From: Arachnia rubra | GTDB lineage: Bacteria > Actinomycetota > Actinomycetes > Propionibacteriales > Propionibacteriaceae | NCBI RefSeq assembly: GCF_019973735.1 | Contig: NZ_AP024463.1 | Coordinates: 2,356,001 to 2,420,000 of the forward strand | DNA length: 64,000 nucleotides | Direction: 5' to 3' | In this document: positions 7,016-15,019 of the stretch, piece after piece | How the letters are laid out: every line of letters begins with the position of its first letter | Numbering within the stretch: position 1 is the stretch's first letter | The notes under the pieces: generated by a model | The model's input: only the letters and a program-made list of their open reading frames with translations | What the model was told of the DNA's origin: nothing | Databases searched by the model: none | Program-made: the position numbers and the translations under genes

Positions 7016-7289
7016 GGTCCTCGAGGACGAGGCAGCCACCACGATTCTTGATCAGCTCTGGGAACAAGGCCGTGAGCAGCTGCTAGAGAAGATCGACGAA
7101 GTGGTGGACTGGATCGCTGCAGGTGATGCGCGAGCACGACGTCATCGCCTCGATGCACCAGTTCTGGTTCACGGCTTCGTCTGGGCCATCAGAGTCACTG
7201 ACCAGGGGCAGGACTGGCTGATCCTATGGAGCGAGGTTGATCCAGGCACCGCCAAGATCCACGCCGTGAGCCAAACAAACCTGCTCTGA
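7008..7289 (+). CDS. Putative toxin partner of the AbrB-like protein
   Basis: I choose the GTG at 7008, giving VLEVLEDEAATTILDQLWEQ and 93 residues in all, because it overlaps the antitoxin stop by the GTGCTTGA pattern; an earlier ATG at 6942 would overlap the antitoxin by 74 bp. The protein has a helical first half and a C-terminal run of strands (VLVHGFVWAIRVTDQGQDWL, ILWSEVDPG) that recalls the RelE/ParE ribonuclease or gyrase-toxin fold, but no signature residues can be named. The role as a toxin is inferred from gene order. Confidence 0.55.
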   Translation: MLEVLEDEAATTILDQLWEQGREQLLEKIDEVVDWIAAGDARARRHRLDAPVLVHGFVWAIRVTDQGQDWLILWSEVDPGTAKIHAVSQTNLL

Positions 7290-7373
7290 CTGACACGCTT
7301 AGCCACCTGTTCCTCAACCGCCAGGAGCCGGGCTAGGGTGCTGTCTTCACCGGCTCAGAGAAGAGGCACAAGC

Positions 7374-8513
7374 ATGAACAAGCAGCACTCTAACCCCACA
7401 CTTGCCAAGGACACGATCCACGCCCCGGAGCACATGGAGGCATCTCAGGAAGACCTCAGCGACGATCAGATATCTGCCGACGATGAGCAGTCGTGGTCTC
7501 ATCATCACACGGAACCACTTCACGGACTACGTTTCTTCCCCGAGACACCACCCCCTCGCATCCCCGCCAGAGCAGCTGCCGCAGGCACCCTCGGCATCAT
7601 CAATGGCATGTTAGGCATCATCCGAGCCACCACCACGCCTATTTTCTTGGCCTCCCTCTCCGATAACCTCGGGCTGCTCCTTACTAGCCCCATTTTCCTG
7701 CTGACCTGCACCGAGGCAATCTGCACTTTCGGAATCGCAGCAACTATGCTGGCTGGCAGCGTTCATCTGTTCAAGGAGAGAAGGCGCATCACCTTACTGG
7801 CCGCCGGATTCATTCAGATGGTAGTAGTATTATTAGAATCTGCCTTGCTTGTGACCTTCCATTATGGCGGTACGGCTTTCATCATCATGCAATTAGTCGG
7901 TCTGGCATTGCCTATCCTGATCATCATTCTCCTCAGAAAAAAGGCAACGCCTCAGGAAGCTGTCAAAGAACAGCCACCACGCCCTGAAACAATTCCCAGC
8001 AGGATAACCATCGCAGCTATCCTGGGGATCACAACAGGCATCCTGGGTATCCTCCGAGTCTTTGTCTCATTCCCCTCATTCACCCAGTTCATCGAAAAAC
8101 TCAATAGCCCTCTTCTAGAGTACACAGTTGACTCCTCTGGAAATATCCTACCGGGTAAAGACTATTCAGTTATTACTTTCTGGCTCCACGGCGTGCACTA
8201 CGGAGAAAAGATACTCGCTCTCGGAATCGCAGTGATCATGCTGACTCACGGCATCCGAATCTTCAAAAACAACAAACACACTCCTTTACTGACGACAGGA
8301 GTCACGCAGTCGCTGATCGCGGTACTGGAGATTGGCTTCATTCTCCTGCTATTCTCATACGTTAATAAAGAACTAGGCTACTTTACTGGTATACCATTCA
8401 TGGATGTTTTCCTGATGATCGTACCGCTTTTTGTCATGCTGATACTACCGGTCCCGATGATCCTCTTCCTGCACAGCCGGAGCGCAACCACCTGGCGTCA
8501 CACCCGGCGCTGA
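7374..8513 (+). CDS. Membrane protein with two duplicated four-helix halves
   Basis: From MNKQHSNPTLAKDT (ATG at 7374, AGAGG site) the protein is 379 residues. A 65-residue hydrophilic, His- and acid-rich N-terminus is followed by about eight membrane helices. The halves resemble each other: AAAGTLGIINGMLGIIRA near 75 aligns with IAAILGITTGILGILRVF near 220, and a helix ending SVHLFKERRRITLL aligns with GIRIFKNNKHTPLL, so the gene arose by internal duplication. No catalytic or transport motif is seen. Base composition is clearly less GC-rich than the surrounding chromosome, and codons such as AAA and ATA are frequent, suggesting transfer from elsewhere. Function unknown. Confidence 0.7.
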   Translation: MNKQHSNPTLAKDTIHAPEHMEASQEDLSDDQISADDEQSWSHHHTEPLHGLRFFPETPPPRIPARAAAAGTLGIINGMLGIIRATTTPIFLASLSDNLGLLLTSPIFLLTCTEAICTFGIAATMLAGSVHLFKERRRITLLAAGFIQMVVVLLESALLVTFHYGGTAFIIMQLVGLALPILIIILLRKKATPQEAVKEQPPRPETIPSRITIAAILGITTGILGILRVFVSFPSFTQFIEKLNSPLLEYTVDSSGNILPGKDYSVITFWLHGVHYGEKILALGIAVIMLTHGIRIFKNNKHTPLLTTGVTQSLIAVLEIGFILLLFSYVNKELGYFTGIPFMDVFLMIVPLFVMLILPVPMILFLHSRSATTWRHTRR

Positions 8514-8934
8514 GACTTCACCCCTGGAGCACACGAAACTGCGCTAGGTTTTCCCATTGTTATCCGAGTGCCGCTGTGACAGTTCGTGGTAGCCGAGCAG
8601 GAAATCCCGACTTCGCGATGATGGTTTCGCGGCGGGCTGGCTGTTCCACCAGCGGCGCTAGCCCTTCACTAGCACGGGACACACCCGTGGCGTGGTCGTG
8701 AATAGGTTTCCGGCGAAGAGCTTGTAGATAACTTTCAGCATGAACCGCGGGGGTCTGTTGTATGATAAACACAAAGACCTGTTGCCGAGCGACTGATTGC
8801 GACAATCCGATTATCGCAACCATAAACCTTCCACACACATACACGAAACGCTAATTTTTAAAACTCGAAAGAGCACCTGCAGCACCAAAAACCTAGCAGG
8901 ATAGTTCATTCATAACTGACGTACGGGGGTACAG
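8514..8934. other. Gene-free AT-richer stretch
   Basis: I see no convincing gene here. A minus-strand open frame at 8560-8844 has no recognisable domain and no good ribosome site. Composition stays low-GC, as in the flanking genes, so this is probably part of the same acquired segment. The last 60 bp before 8935 should hold the promoter of the following gene. Confidence 0.4.
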
Positions 8935-9768
8935 ATGTATAGCTTAATCATGGGAAACACGGACGGATGGCTGGAGAAAAGCCGAGTCCTGGAATATACT
9001 GACGAGCCAGCCAAGAAATATATAGCCCCCAGAGGCGAGATAAACATCTCTCGACTTGCGGCTCTTCCCGCACTGGCCATGCCAGAGCTGCACGACGAGA
9101 ACTCACCACAAGTTGCCCACATAGGCCATGTCGAGTCTCTCAAAGAGTCAGGACGCAAATATCTATTCCGCTTCGTTCCCTCACCATATTTCCACCCGAT
9201 CCCCTCCGAGCAGGTTGAGGCTCGAGCCCTGGATCTAAATATCGACTCAGATGGCTGGGAATTCAGGCGAACGCATTGGGCCGTCAAAGGAGCCGACTTG
9301 TTTCACGCTCTCGGACCTTTGCTTATCCCAAGCCTGCAGCCAACCGTATTCCGGTTCCCCACCGACGAACTGTGCGAAGATTCGGTATCAGTAATGATGC
9401 CGTTCGGTAAAGAGTTTGAGGCAGTTTACGAGACGTTGCGGGGAGCGGCAGAAGATAATGACCTGCCTTGCGTACGAGCAGATGAGATCTGGCATGAGAG
9501 CGCCATCATCAATGATATAGCCCGGTTGATTTATAAATCGAGAGTTGTGGTGGCGGATCTTACGGGACGGAATGCAAACGTTTTCTATGAGGCCGGAATA
9601 GCTCATACACTTGGACGAGAGGTTGTACTAGTCACACAAAACCCCAACGATATCCCATTCGACCTGCGCCACCTGAGGTATATCCACTACCTGGCCAATG
9701 ATCAAGGCCTAAAGAAATTAAGGGAAGATCTAAGCAGGCGCTTGCACGCCTTGTTCACCAACAGTTGA
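8935..9768 (+). CDS. Protein with TIR/nucleoside-deoxyribosyltransferase-like effector domain
   Basis: The 277-residue protein has an unrecognised N-terminal region (1-145) and a C-terminal domain from about 150: SVSVMMPFGKEFEAVYETL, then CVRADEIWHESAIINDIARL, SRVVVADLTGRNANVFYEAG, IAHTLGREVVLVTQNPNDIP and FDLRHLRYIHY. This order (MPF..F, a central ADLTGRNxNVFYE with a likely catalytic Glu, then IPFDLRHLR) is that of a Rossmann-like domain related to nucleoside 2-deoxyribosyltransferases and TIR domains, common in predicted prokaryotic defence effectors that may degrade NAD or nucleotides. The N-terminal part could be a sensor. It stands alone in a low-GC patch beside other accessory genes. 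The fold is moderately certain, the defence role is inference. Confidence 0.7.
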   Translation: MYSLIMGNTDGWLEKSRVLEYTDEPAKKYIAPRGEINISRLAALPALAMPELHDENSPQVAHIGHVESLKESGRKYLFRFVPSPYFHPIPSEQVEARALDLNIDSDGWEFRRTHWAVKGADLFHALGPLLIPSLQPTVFRFPTDELCEDSVSVMMPFGKEFEAVYETLRGAAEDNDLPCVRADEIWHESAIINDIARLIYKSRVVVADLTGRNANVFYEAGIAHTLGREVVLVTQNPNDIPFDLRHLRYIHYLANDQGLKKLREDLSRRLHALFTNS

Positions 9769-9994
9769 TCTTGGAGATCCTACTGGTAGAAATCAGTCGG
9801 TTCTCAATGCCCACACGCCATTCTAGCTACGTGTTGACATCGAGAACACACCGGACTTCGGCAGCCAGGACATCACCCACAGAAGCTTGCTTAGCTGGTA
9901 ATGGGAACAGCGTCAGTCACTACAGCCAAGCTCATCATTGCCAGGAGAACCATGTCACACCAGACGGGATCTCCAACTCCCCATGACCGCATTT

Positions 9995-10210
9995 CTAAGC
10001 GCCAGTAATCAGTTCAAAACGTTCGGTCCGTAGTCGTAGGGTGCTGAATCCCCAGGCAGCCAGGCTGCACACGAACACAGCGATCACGAAGTACGCTACC
10101 CCTTCAGACAGGCTGTCGTCTGCAGCCGCCTGGAGGGCATAACGGGTCAGCTCACGAGTCGACCACAAGGGCAGGAACCGCGTATAGGAATTGTCAGGAT
10201 CGACGAGCAG
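9995..10210 (-). pseudogene. C-terminal remnant of an ABC-2 type permease
   Basis: Minus-strand translation upstream of the TAG at 9995 gives 71 codons, including SYTRFLPLWSTRELTRYALQ, then a hydrophobic helix (GVAYFVIAVFVCSLAAWGF) and a short basic tail. This is the pattern of the last membrane helix of a multidrug-type ABC permease. An in-frame TAA at 10211 closes the frame, and the rest of the gene and its ATPase are absent, so it is a decayed fragment left by a deletion. It overlaps the 3' end of the alpha/beta hydrolase gene by 17 bp. Confidence 0.6.
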
Positions 10211-11402
10211 TTAGACGGCCGTCAGGGCGAGCTACCCCTGGCTTCTCGAACCGGGCCAGCCAGTCCAGCATCGTCTGCAATGCCAGTCCGAGGTTGCCCA
10301 GCTGGCAGTGGTTGCTGGCCGACTCTTCCTGCGTGAAGACCCGGGCAGTCAGGGAACGCACTCCGGTGAGAGTGGCCATCTGGTCGCGCAGCTGCCTGAT
10401 GGGGACGTAATGGTCGGTGGCCCCAGCCATCAATAACACGTCCTGGCTCAGGCGGTGACTGTACGGCGCAGTCTGGAACTGGAGGGTAGCCCGAATGAAG
10501 TCAAACGGATCGTCGGCTCGCATCACCAGCATTCCCTGCTGGAGGCCCCATGCGATTAGAAGGTCCTTGGCGGCGGCCCGGCGCAGCACCGAATTGATCA
10601 CACCACGACCCAGGCCCAGCGGGACCCCCGTGCGAAGCAGCATCCGCACGACTTCCGGAGCCGCCTGGCCGAGAGACTCGAAAAGGTCGGGCAGGATATC
10701 GAAGCAGATGACCCGGCTGATGCGCGGCTCAAAGGCCGCCGCCCTCACGGCTAGCCCACCACCGAGCGAGCAGCCGACGACCGTGACGTCATCGAGGCCG
10801 AAGTGGTCGAGGATGGCACTTGTCGGGCGCTCCCACTCCGGAGTCATCGGAACCCGGTAGGTCTCCAGCACCGCACCCTGCCCCGGCCCATCAAAGGCGA
10901 TCACTTCGTAGCCCACCTCGCGAAACACCAGGAACAGACGCATGAACTCCTCCAGGTAGCCGTCGAAGCCGTTCATCATGACCACAGTTCCCCGGCTGGG
11001 GCCCTTGGGCGCAAACCGGTATGCAGAGAGCTCGATGTCGCCGAAGGGCACCCAGCTGTGGGCGTCGTCGGGAATGCCGTAGAAGGAGATGGCGAGTTCC
11101 CGGAACCGGCGCCGCCACATACCCTTGCGAGGATCTGAGACGGGGGCCACGAACTCCGCGCCACGGTAATACATAGCTGCCCGCAACAGCTCACCCTCCT
11201 CCTCAGCCCGTTCGGCCAGCGGAACGAGCTCATCAATCAGGGTCCTGAAGTCACGGATGCGCACAGCGGCGTCCCGCAGCTGCTGCAGCATCACCGGGTC
11301 GTTGCAGAAGTTGTGGAGCCGGTTGAGCTGGAAATTGATGCTGACATCCGGGTGAAGCTGTTCGAAGCCCACGGGAAAGTCATCGGTGGTCCAGGCGCGC
11401 AT
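10194..11402 (-). CDS. Alpha/beta hydrolase (FrsA/DUF1100-like)
   Basis: The 402-residue protein has a helical N-terminal lid region (1-135), then a hydrolase core: GTVVMMNGFDGYLEEFM supplies the oxyanion region, VTVVGCSLGGGLAVRA carries nucleophile Ser212, GATDHYVP the acid and SASNHCQLGN the histidine. The layout resembles the group of 2,6-dihydroxypseudooxynicotine hydrolase and other C-C or ester hydrolases with an N-terminal cap. It is divergent from a tetR gene with a palindrome between them, so it is the likely regulated target. It may act on a product of the neighbouring lyase/hydratase operon or be unrelated. The substrate cannot be read from sequence. Confidence 0.82.
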   Translation of the reverse strand: MRAWTTDDFPVGFEQLHPDVSINFQLNRLHNFCNDPVMLQQLRDAAVRIRDFRTLIDELVPLAERAEEEGELLRAAMYYRGAEFVAPVSDPRKGMWRRRFRELAISFYGIPDDAHSWVPFGDIELSAYRFAPKGPSRGTVVMMNGFDGYLEEFMRLFLVFREVGYEVIAFDGPGQGAVLETYRVPMTPEWERPTSAILDHFGLDDVTVVGCSLGGGLAVRAAAFEPRISRVICFDILPDLFESLGQAAPEVVRMLLRTGVPLGLGRGVINSVLRRAAAKDLLIAWGLQQGMLVMRADDPFDFIRATLQFQTAPYSHRLSQDVLLMAGATDHYVPIRQLRDQMATLTGVRSLTARVFTQEESASNHCQLGNLGLALQTMLDWLARFEKPGVARPDGRLTARRS

Positions 11403-11425
11403 CGAGTCCTCCTAAGAGATAAAAA

Positions 11426-11439
11426 GAAACGATCGTTTC
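11426..11439 (+). promoter_or_regulatory. Palindromic operator between the hydrolase and tetR genes
   Basis: GAAACGATCGTTTC is a perfect 14-bp palindrome about 24 bp upstream of the hydrolase start and 72 bp before the tetR start. A second partial copy (CGATCGTCT) follows at 11456-11464. TetR regulators usually bind such dyads between divergent genes, so this is the probable autoregulatory site. Confidence 0.65.
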
Positions 11440-11510
11440 GTTTTAAGAACATATGCGATCGTCTCAAGCGACACAAGCAGGCTGTATGCGGCATGTGGCA
11501 GGGTGATCCC

Positions 11511-12119
11511 ATGCCCCGAGTGACTCAGGCCTTCCGCGACAAGCAACAGGCGCGGATCTACGCCGCCGCCACCCGTTGCTTCGCCCGGGCGGGCTTCCAT
11601 GCCACCTCGATGGACGACGTGATCCGGGAGGCGGGCATGTCTTCGAGCACGGTCTACAGGTACCTCCCCGGGGGAAAGCAGGAACTCATCTGCTCGGTGT
11701 GCACGTGGCGGATCGACAAGCTGGCCGCCCGCCTAGACCAGCTACGCCAGGAGACGAACCCGCCGGGAATCCGCGACGCCCTGGTCTCCGCCCTGGCCAG
11801 CCTGCACGAGGACGATCCAGACACGGACTTCACCACAACCGCGAGACTGGCGGTAAACGCCTGGTCGGAGATGCCGCGCGATCCAGAGTTCCGCGAGAAG
11901 ATCAAGAGGTACTTCGCCGGTATCAGATCCCACCTGCTGGCGCTGGCCACCCAGTGGCACGAGAGCGGACAGCTTCGCCTCAGCCCGGCCGAGACATCTG
12001 AGATCATCCTGCGCACGAGCTTCGGCCTGATCGCCGAGGAGGCGCTCTACGGGGACATCGACGTCGCTGCGGCCGGTGAGGCGCTGCAGCGGCTGCTGGA
12101 AGCTCCGCCACGAGGATGA
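11511..12119 (+). CDS. TetR-family transcriptional regulator
   Basis: From MPRVTQAFRDKQQARIYAAA the protein is 202 residues. Residues 8-55 form the TetR helix-turn-helix (FARAGFHATSMDDVIREAGM, then SSSTVYRYLPGGKQELI); the rest is the helical ligand-binding domain. It probably represses the divergent hydrolase and itself through the palindrome at 11426-11439. It converges with the lyase gene of the large catabolic operon, so it could also sense a pathway intermediate, but that operon's promoter is 10 kb away. Another in-frame ATG lies 6 codons upstream; neither has a strong ribosome site. Confidence 0.88.
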   Translation: MPRVTQAFRDKQQARIYAAATRCFARAGFHATSMDDVIREAGMSSSTVYRYLPGGKQELICSVCTWRIDKLAARLDQLRQETNPPGIRDALVSALASLHEDDPDTDFTTTARLAVNAWSEMPRDPEFREKIKRYFAGIRSHLLALATQWHESGQLRLSPAETSEIILRTSFGLIAEEALYGDIDVAAAGEALQRLLEAPPRG

Positions 12120-12187
12120 CCCAGGCCAGAAGCTTCAATGCACCAGTCCCACGCCCGCCAGCTAGCTCTCACGGGTTGCCTGGCTCG

Positions 12188-13825
12188 CTATTCCTCCAGC
12201 AGGTCATGGACCAGTAAGGCGAAATCTCCCTGCCGTATGGATTCCACGAGGTCCTCGACCTCCGGCGACAAGAACCGGTCCTCCTCTAGGGGTGTCACCT
12301 GTCCCCGGAGCTGCTCGTAGACGCAAGCCGATCCGTCTCCCAGCGGCAGTCCCCGCATCCGTTCCTCCAGCAGATGAATGCCCTGACCGCTGATGACGAA
12401 CAGGACAGCCAGCAACTGGTCGAAGCGGCGGCTGTTCGACACCAGGGCATTGACCGCGGCCATCGCCATGGTGTGGAAGTCCTCCTGGCCGCCTTTGAGC
12501 GGAAAGGACAGGGCGCCGACGGGATTCGCGAGCAGCTGGATCTCCGGTATCAAGGCAGCCGCGCTGGTGTGCAGCAGAAGCATGCCGGAGTTGAGCCCGG
12601 TCTCCCCGCCGCTCAGCCCAGCCGGGAGACCGTGGCTCCACCCATCGTGCAGCAGCCGGGCTGCCAGGTCCTTGGTCAGCACGGCCAGCCGCGCCAGGCA
12701 GCCGTTCACCGACTGCGCAGCCTGTCCCAGCACCGTCGCATCCCAGTTCCCGCCGGAGAGGAAGTCATAGCCCTGACCGGTGTAGTCCGGTATCAGCAGC
12801 GGATTGCAGGTCGACGAGTTCGCCTCCCGCGTGACGTCCTCCCTCGCCCGTTCCAGCTCCCGCAGGATGATGCCGACCTGGTGCGGGACCGATCTCACCG
12901 ATGTGGCGTCCTGGATGCGTGGGGCATGTTCCCCCACGCGGCGGCGTCCTTCGCTCGTCGCCCACCCGCTGTTCCCCATGAGTCGAAGGATCAACGCGTT
13001 GGCTTGCATCTCCCAGGGCATGTGCCGCTCAGCGTGGATCCTGGGGTCGAAGGCGTTCTTCTCCACCCGCGCTGCCTCGCAGAACAGTGCGAATGCTCCG
13101 AGGAAAGTTTCAACCTGCCGGTAGACCTCCTCGACGGCGAACGCCAGATGGGCCGTCAACACCGCCGACCCCGAGATCAGCGCTATCGCCTCTCCGGTGG
13201 CCAGCTGGAACTCAACATCCCTGCCCATGGCCGCCCATGCCTGTGGAGCGCGGCGTTCCTCACCGTCCTCGCACCTCACCCGCCCGGCGGCGTCCCCCGT
13301 CAGCGCCAGCCCGGCTGCTGCCATGGGCTGAAGATCACCGGTGCCCATCGACCCGGTCCCCGGTATCACGGGGATGAGTCCCAGGTTGACGGCGTCGTTC
13401 ATCCGGTCTACCAGTTCAGGACGAGCTCCTGAGGTGCCTCGCGCCAGGCAGTTCGCCCGCACGATCAACGCCAGCCGCGCCACCTGCCAGGGCAGTGCCT
13501 CTCCGAGCCCAGTGCTGTGGGAGCGCAGCACATTCACTTGGAAACGCAGCTGCTCATCCGGCTTCAGCCGCCGGTCCTTGAAAGGCCCTAAAGCCTGGTT
13601 CCAGCCGTAGACCCGCAGCTGGGGATCAGCCTTAAGGGCCGCCAGCCCTGCCTCGCGGGTGCGCTGCATCTGATTGCGTGCCACGGGATCCATCGTGATG
13701 CCGAGACGCTCTGCCGTCAGGGCCGCGGCCAAGTCCCGCCACGTCAGGGAGGCGCCGTTCAAGGTCAGGGACAACATCCCGTCACTGGCTTCCAGCGCTG
13801 ATGCCGGTTGCTCACTCTTATGCAT
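12188..13825 (-). CDS. Histidine-ammonia-lyase-family protein without the MIO motif (ergothionase-like candidate)
   Basis: The 545-residue protein is a clear HAL/PAL-family member: YGWNQALGPFKDRRL (73-87) in place of YGxNTGFG, GSMGTGDLQPMAAAGLAL from 158, IQDATSVRSVPHQVG, NSSTCNPLL, then FLSGGNWDATVLGQAA and KGGQEDFHTMAM. In true histidine ammonia-lyases GSVGASGDL supplies the Ala-Ser-Gly that cyclises to the MIO cofactor. Here the loop is one residue shorter (GSMGTGDL), so MIO cannot form in the usual way. Ergothionases, which eliminate trimethylamine from ergothioneine, are HAL relatives that need a less activated leaving group. With the DUF917 and urocanase-like neighbours this suggests a lyase for a betaine or otherwise modified histidine. 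Last gene of the operon; ordinary HutH is the alternative but unlikely. Confidence 0.75.
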   Translation of the reverse strand: MHKSEQPASALEASDGMLSLTLNGASLTWRDLAAALTAERLGITMDPVARNQMQRTREAGLAALKADPQLRVYGWNQALGPFKDRRLKPDEQLRFQVNVLRSHSTGLGEALPWQVARLALIVRANCLARGTSGARPELVDRMNDAVNLGLIPVIPGTGSMGTGDLQPMAAAGLALTGDAAGRVRCEDGEERRAPQAWAAMGRDVEFQLATGEAIALISGSAVLTAHLAFAVEEVYRQVETFLGAFALFCEAARVEKNAFDPRIHAERHMPWEMQANALILRLMGNSGWATSEGRRRVGEHAPRIQDATSVRSVPHQVGIILRELERAREDVTREANSSTCNPLLIPDYTGQGYDFLSGGNWDATVLGQAAQSVNGCLARLAVLTKDLAARLLHDGWSHGLPAGLSGGETGLNSGMLLLHTSAAALIPEIQLLANPVGALSFPLKGGQEDFHTMAMAAVNALVSNSRRFDQLLAVLFVISGQGIHLLEERMRGLPLGDGSACVYEQLRGQVTPLEEDRFLSPEVEDLVESIRQGDFALLVHDLLEE

Positions 13826-13891
13826 GGGGGTCTCCGGCGATTACCTCCTGATCCCGGGCCTGGTCACGACCGAGTGCGTGGTCTCTGCTGT

Positions 13892-14989
13892 TCATCCCTG
13901 CTCCTGGCGCTCGGGGAGGTATCTCAGGAAGTCGATGCCCATGATGTCCTCGCACTCCCCCACAGCGACCCGGTCCACCGCCGATGAGGACAGCGGCAGT
14001 GCAGTGGCAGCTACCTTGACCAGTGTCACGTCCAGTCCTTCGACGGCGTCCTTGACCGCCAGCGGCAGGCCATTGTCCTTGCGAAGGATGAAGATGGTGT
14101 CCGGGTAGGTGGCGACCCGCCCGCTCGGCCCCTCAATGGCCATGTACTCGTTCAGGTAGGGGACAGTGTGCTCGCCGACCCGGAAGGTGCCGTGATCCCA
14201 GCCTCCCCTGGTGACCAGCTCCGCCTCATGACCAAGTGGTCCCTCATCGACGATCTCGCCGCCGAGGAAGTCGGCCACACGTGTGATGACGCGTTTTCCG
14301 GCACGGGGCTTCCCCGCCCCCGCGTCCTCCATGGCCCTGCCAAGGTCCAGCGCCAGGGAGATCACACCGAGCGCGGCATGCTGTTTCACCCAGTCCAGCT
14401 CGACGGGGTTGCGGGCCGAGGCGATGAACCCACCGGAGCGCACCGAGATGTCGCGCAGCACGTCGTCGCAGGTGTCCACGCGGCCGATGTTGATGCTGAG
14501 AAGGTGCCCGTGCAGGGCACGATTACCGCCACAGACCACTTGAATGGTCTCGTATCCCTCGCGAGTCGTGAGCCCGAGGGACCCCAGCTTCCCAGTGGGA
14601 TGGGCGCGAACGTCACCCGCGGCGTCCAGGACCTTCACCCCAAGTGCCGACGACTGGATCCAGCCGTTGAGAGTGGTGGAGTAGCCGTTCTGTCCGGTGA
14701 TGACGGCGGCGATGGGGTGAGGGGACAACTCGATGAGTTTCCGCAGTGCGTCGACGTAGTCGATGGGCCGGATCTCCCAGTCAGGTGCTGCCGGCGCCCC
14801 GATCGCGGTGACGGTCGCGACCCAGGAATCCTCGGGCAGCTCGTCCACACCGGCTAGCACGGGACGGTTGAGGGTGGTCGCCAGCTGTCCCATCAACTCT
14901 CCGTGGTCCTGCCAGCCGCCGCCACCGCAGGCGAAGACGCCTCCGCCGAGAACGGCCCAGCGGGCATCTTCGATGGTCAGTTCACGCAT
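13892..14989 (-). CDS. DUF917 family (S-methyl-thiohydantoin desulfurase-type) protein
   Basis: The 365-residue protein starts MRELTIEDARWAVLGGGVFA and continues CGGGGW, the glycine-rich N-terminal signature of DUF917 proteins. That family has been renamed after S-methyl thiohydantoin desulfurase, an enzyme of S-methyl-ergothioneine breakdown that removes the S-substituent from the thiohydantoin propionate made by the preceding hydratase. Other family marks here are VCGGNRALHGHL and FIASARNPVELDWVKQHA; the second half is the usual C-terminal domain. An AGAAGGAAT site supports the ATG at 14989. It lies between the urocanase-like and HAL-like genes, the order expected for consecutive steps. Family is secure; the exact substrate is inferred from the family name and context. 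Confidence 0.8.
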   Translation of the reverse strand: MRELTIEDARWAVLGGGVFACGGGGWQDHGELMGQLATTLNRPVLAGVDELPEDSWVATVTAIGAPAAPDWEIRPIDYVDALRKLIELSPHPIAAVITGQNGYSTTLNGWIQSSALGVKVLDAAGDVRAHPTGKLGSLGLTTREGYETIQVVCGGNRALHGHLLSINIGRVDTCDDVLRDISVRSGGFIASARNPVELDWVKQHAALGVISLALDLGRAMEDAGAGKPRAGKRVITRVADFLGGEIVDEGPLGHEAELVTRGGWDHGTFRVGEHTVPYLNEYMAIEGPSGRVATYPDTIFILRKDNGLPLAVKDAVEGLDVTLVKVAATALPLSSSAVDRVAVGECEDIMGIDFLRYLPERQEQG

Positions 14990-15019
14990 GTCGGGATTCC
15001 TTCTGAGTTTTTACTTCGG

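Noticed and set aside
8560..8844. Minus-strand open frame of 94 codons
   Set aside because: No domain, no ribosome site and low-complexity ending; could be a transposase relic but nothing supports that.
12374..13432. Plus-strand open frame of 352 codons across the HAL-like gene
   Set aside because: GC-rich antisense shadow without a family motif.
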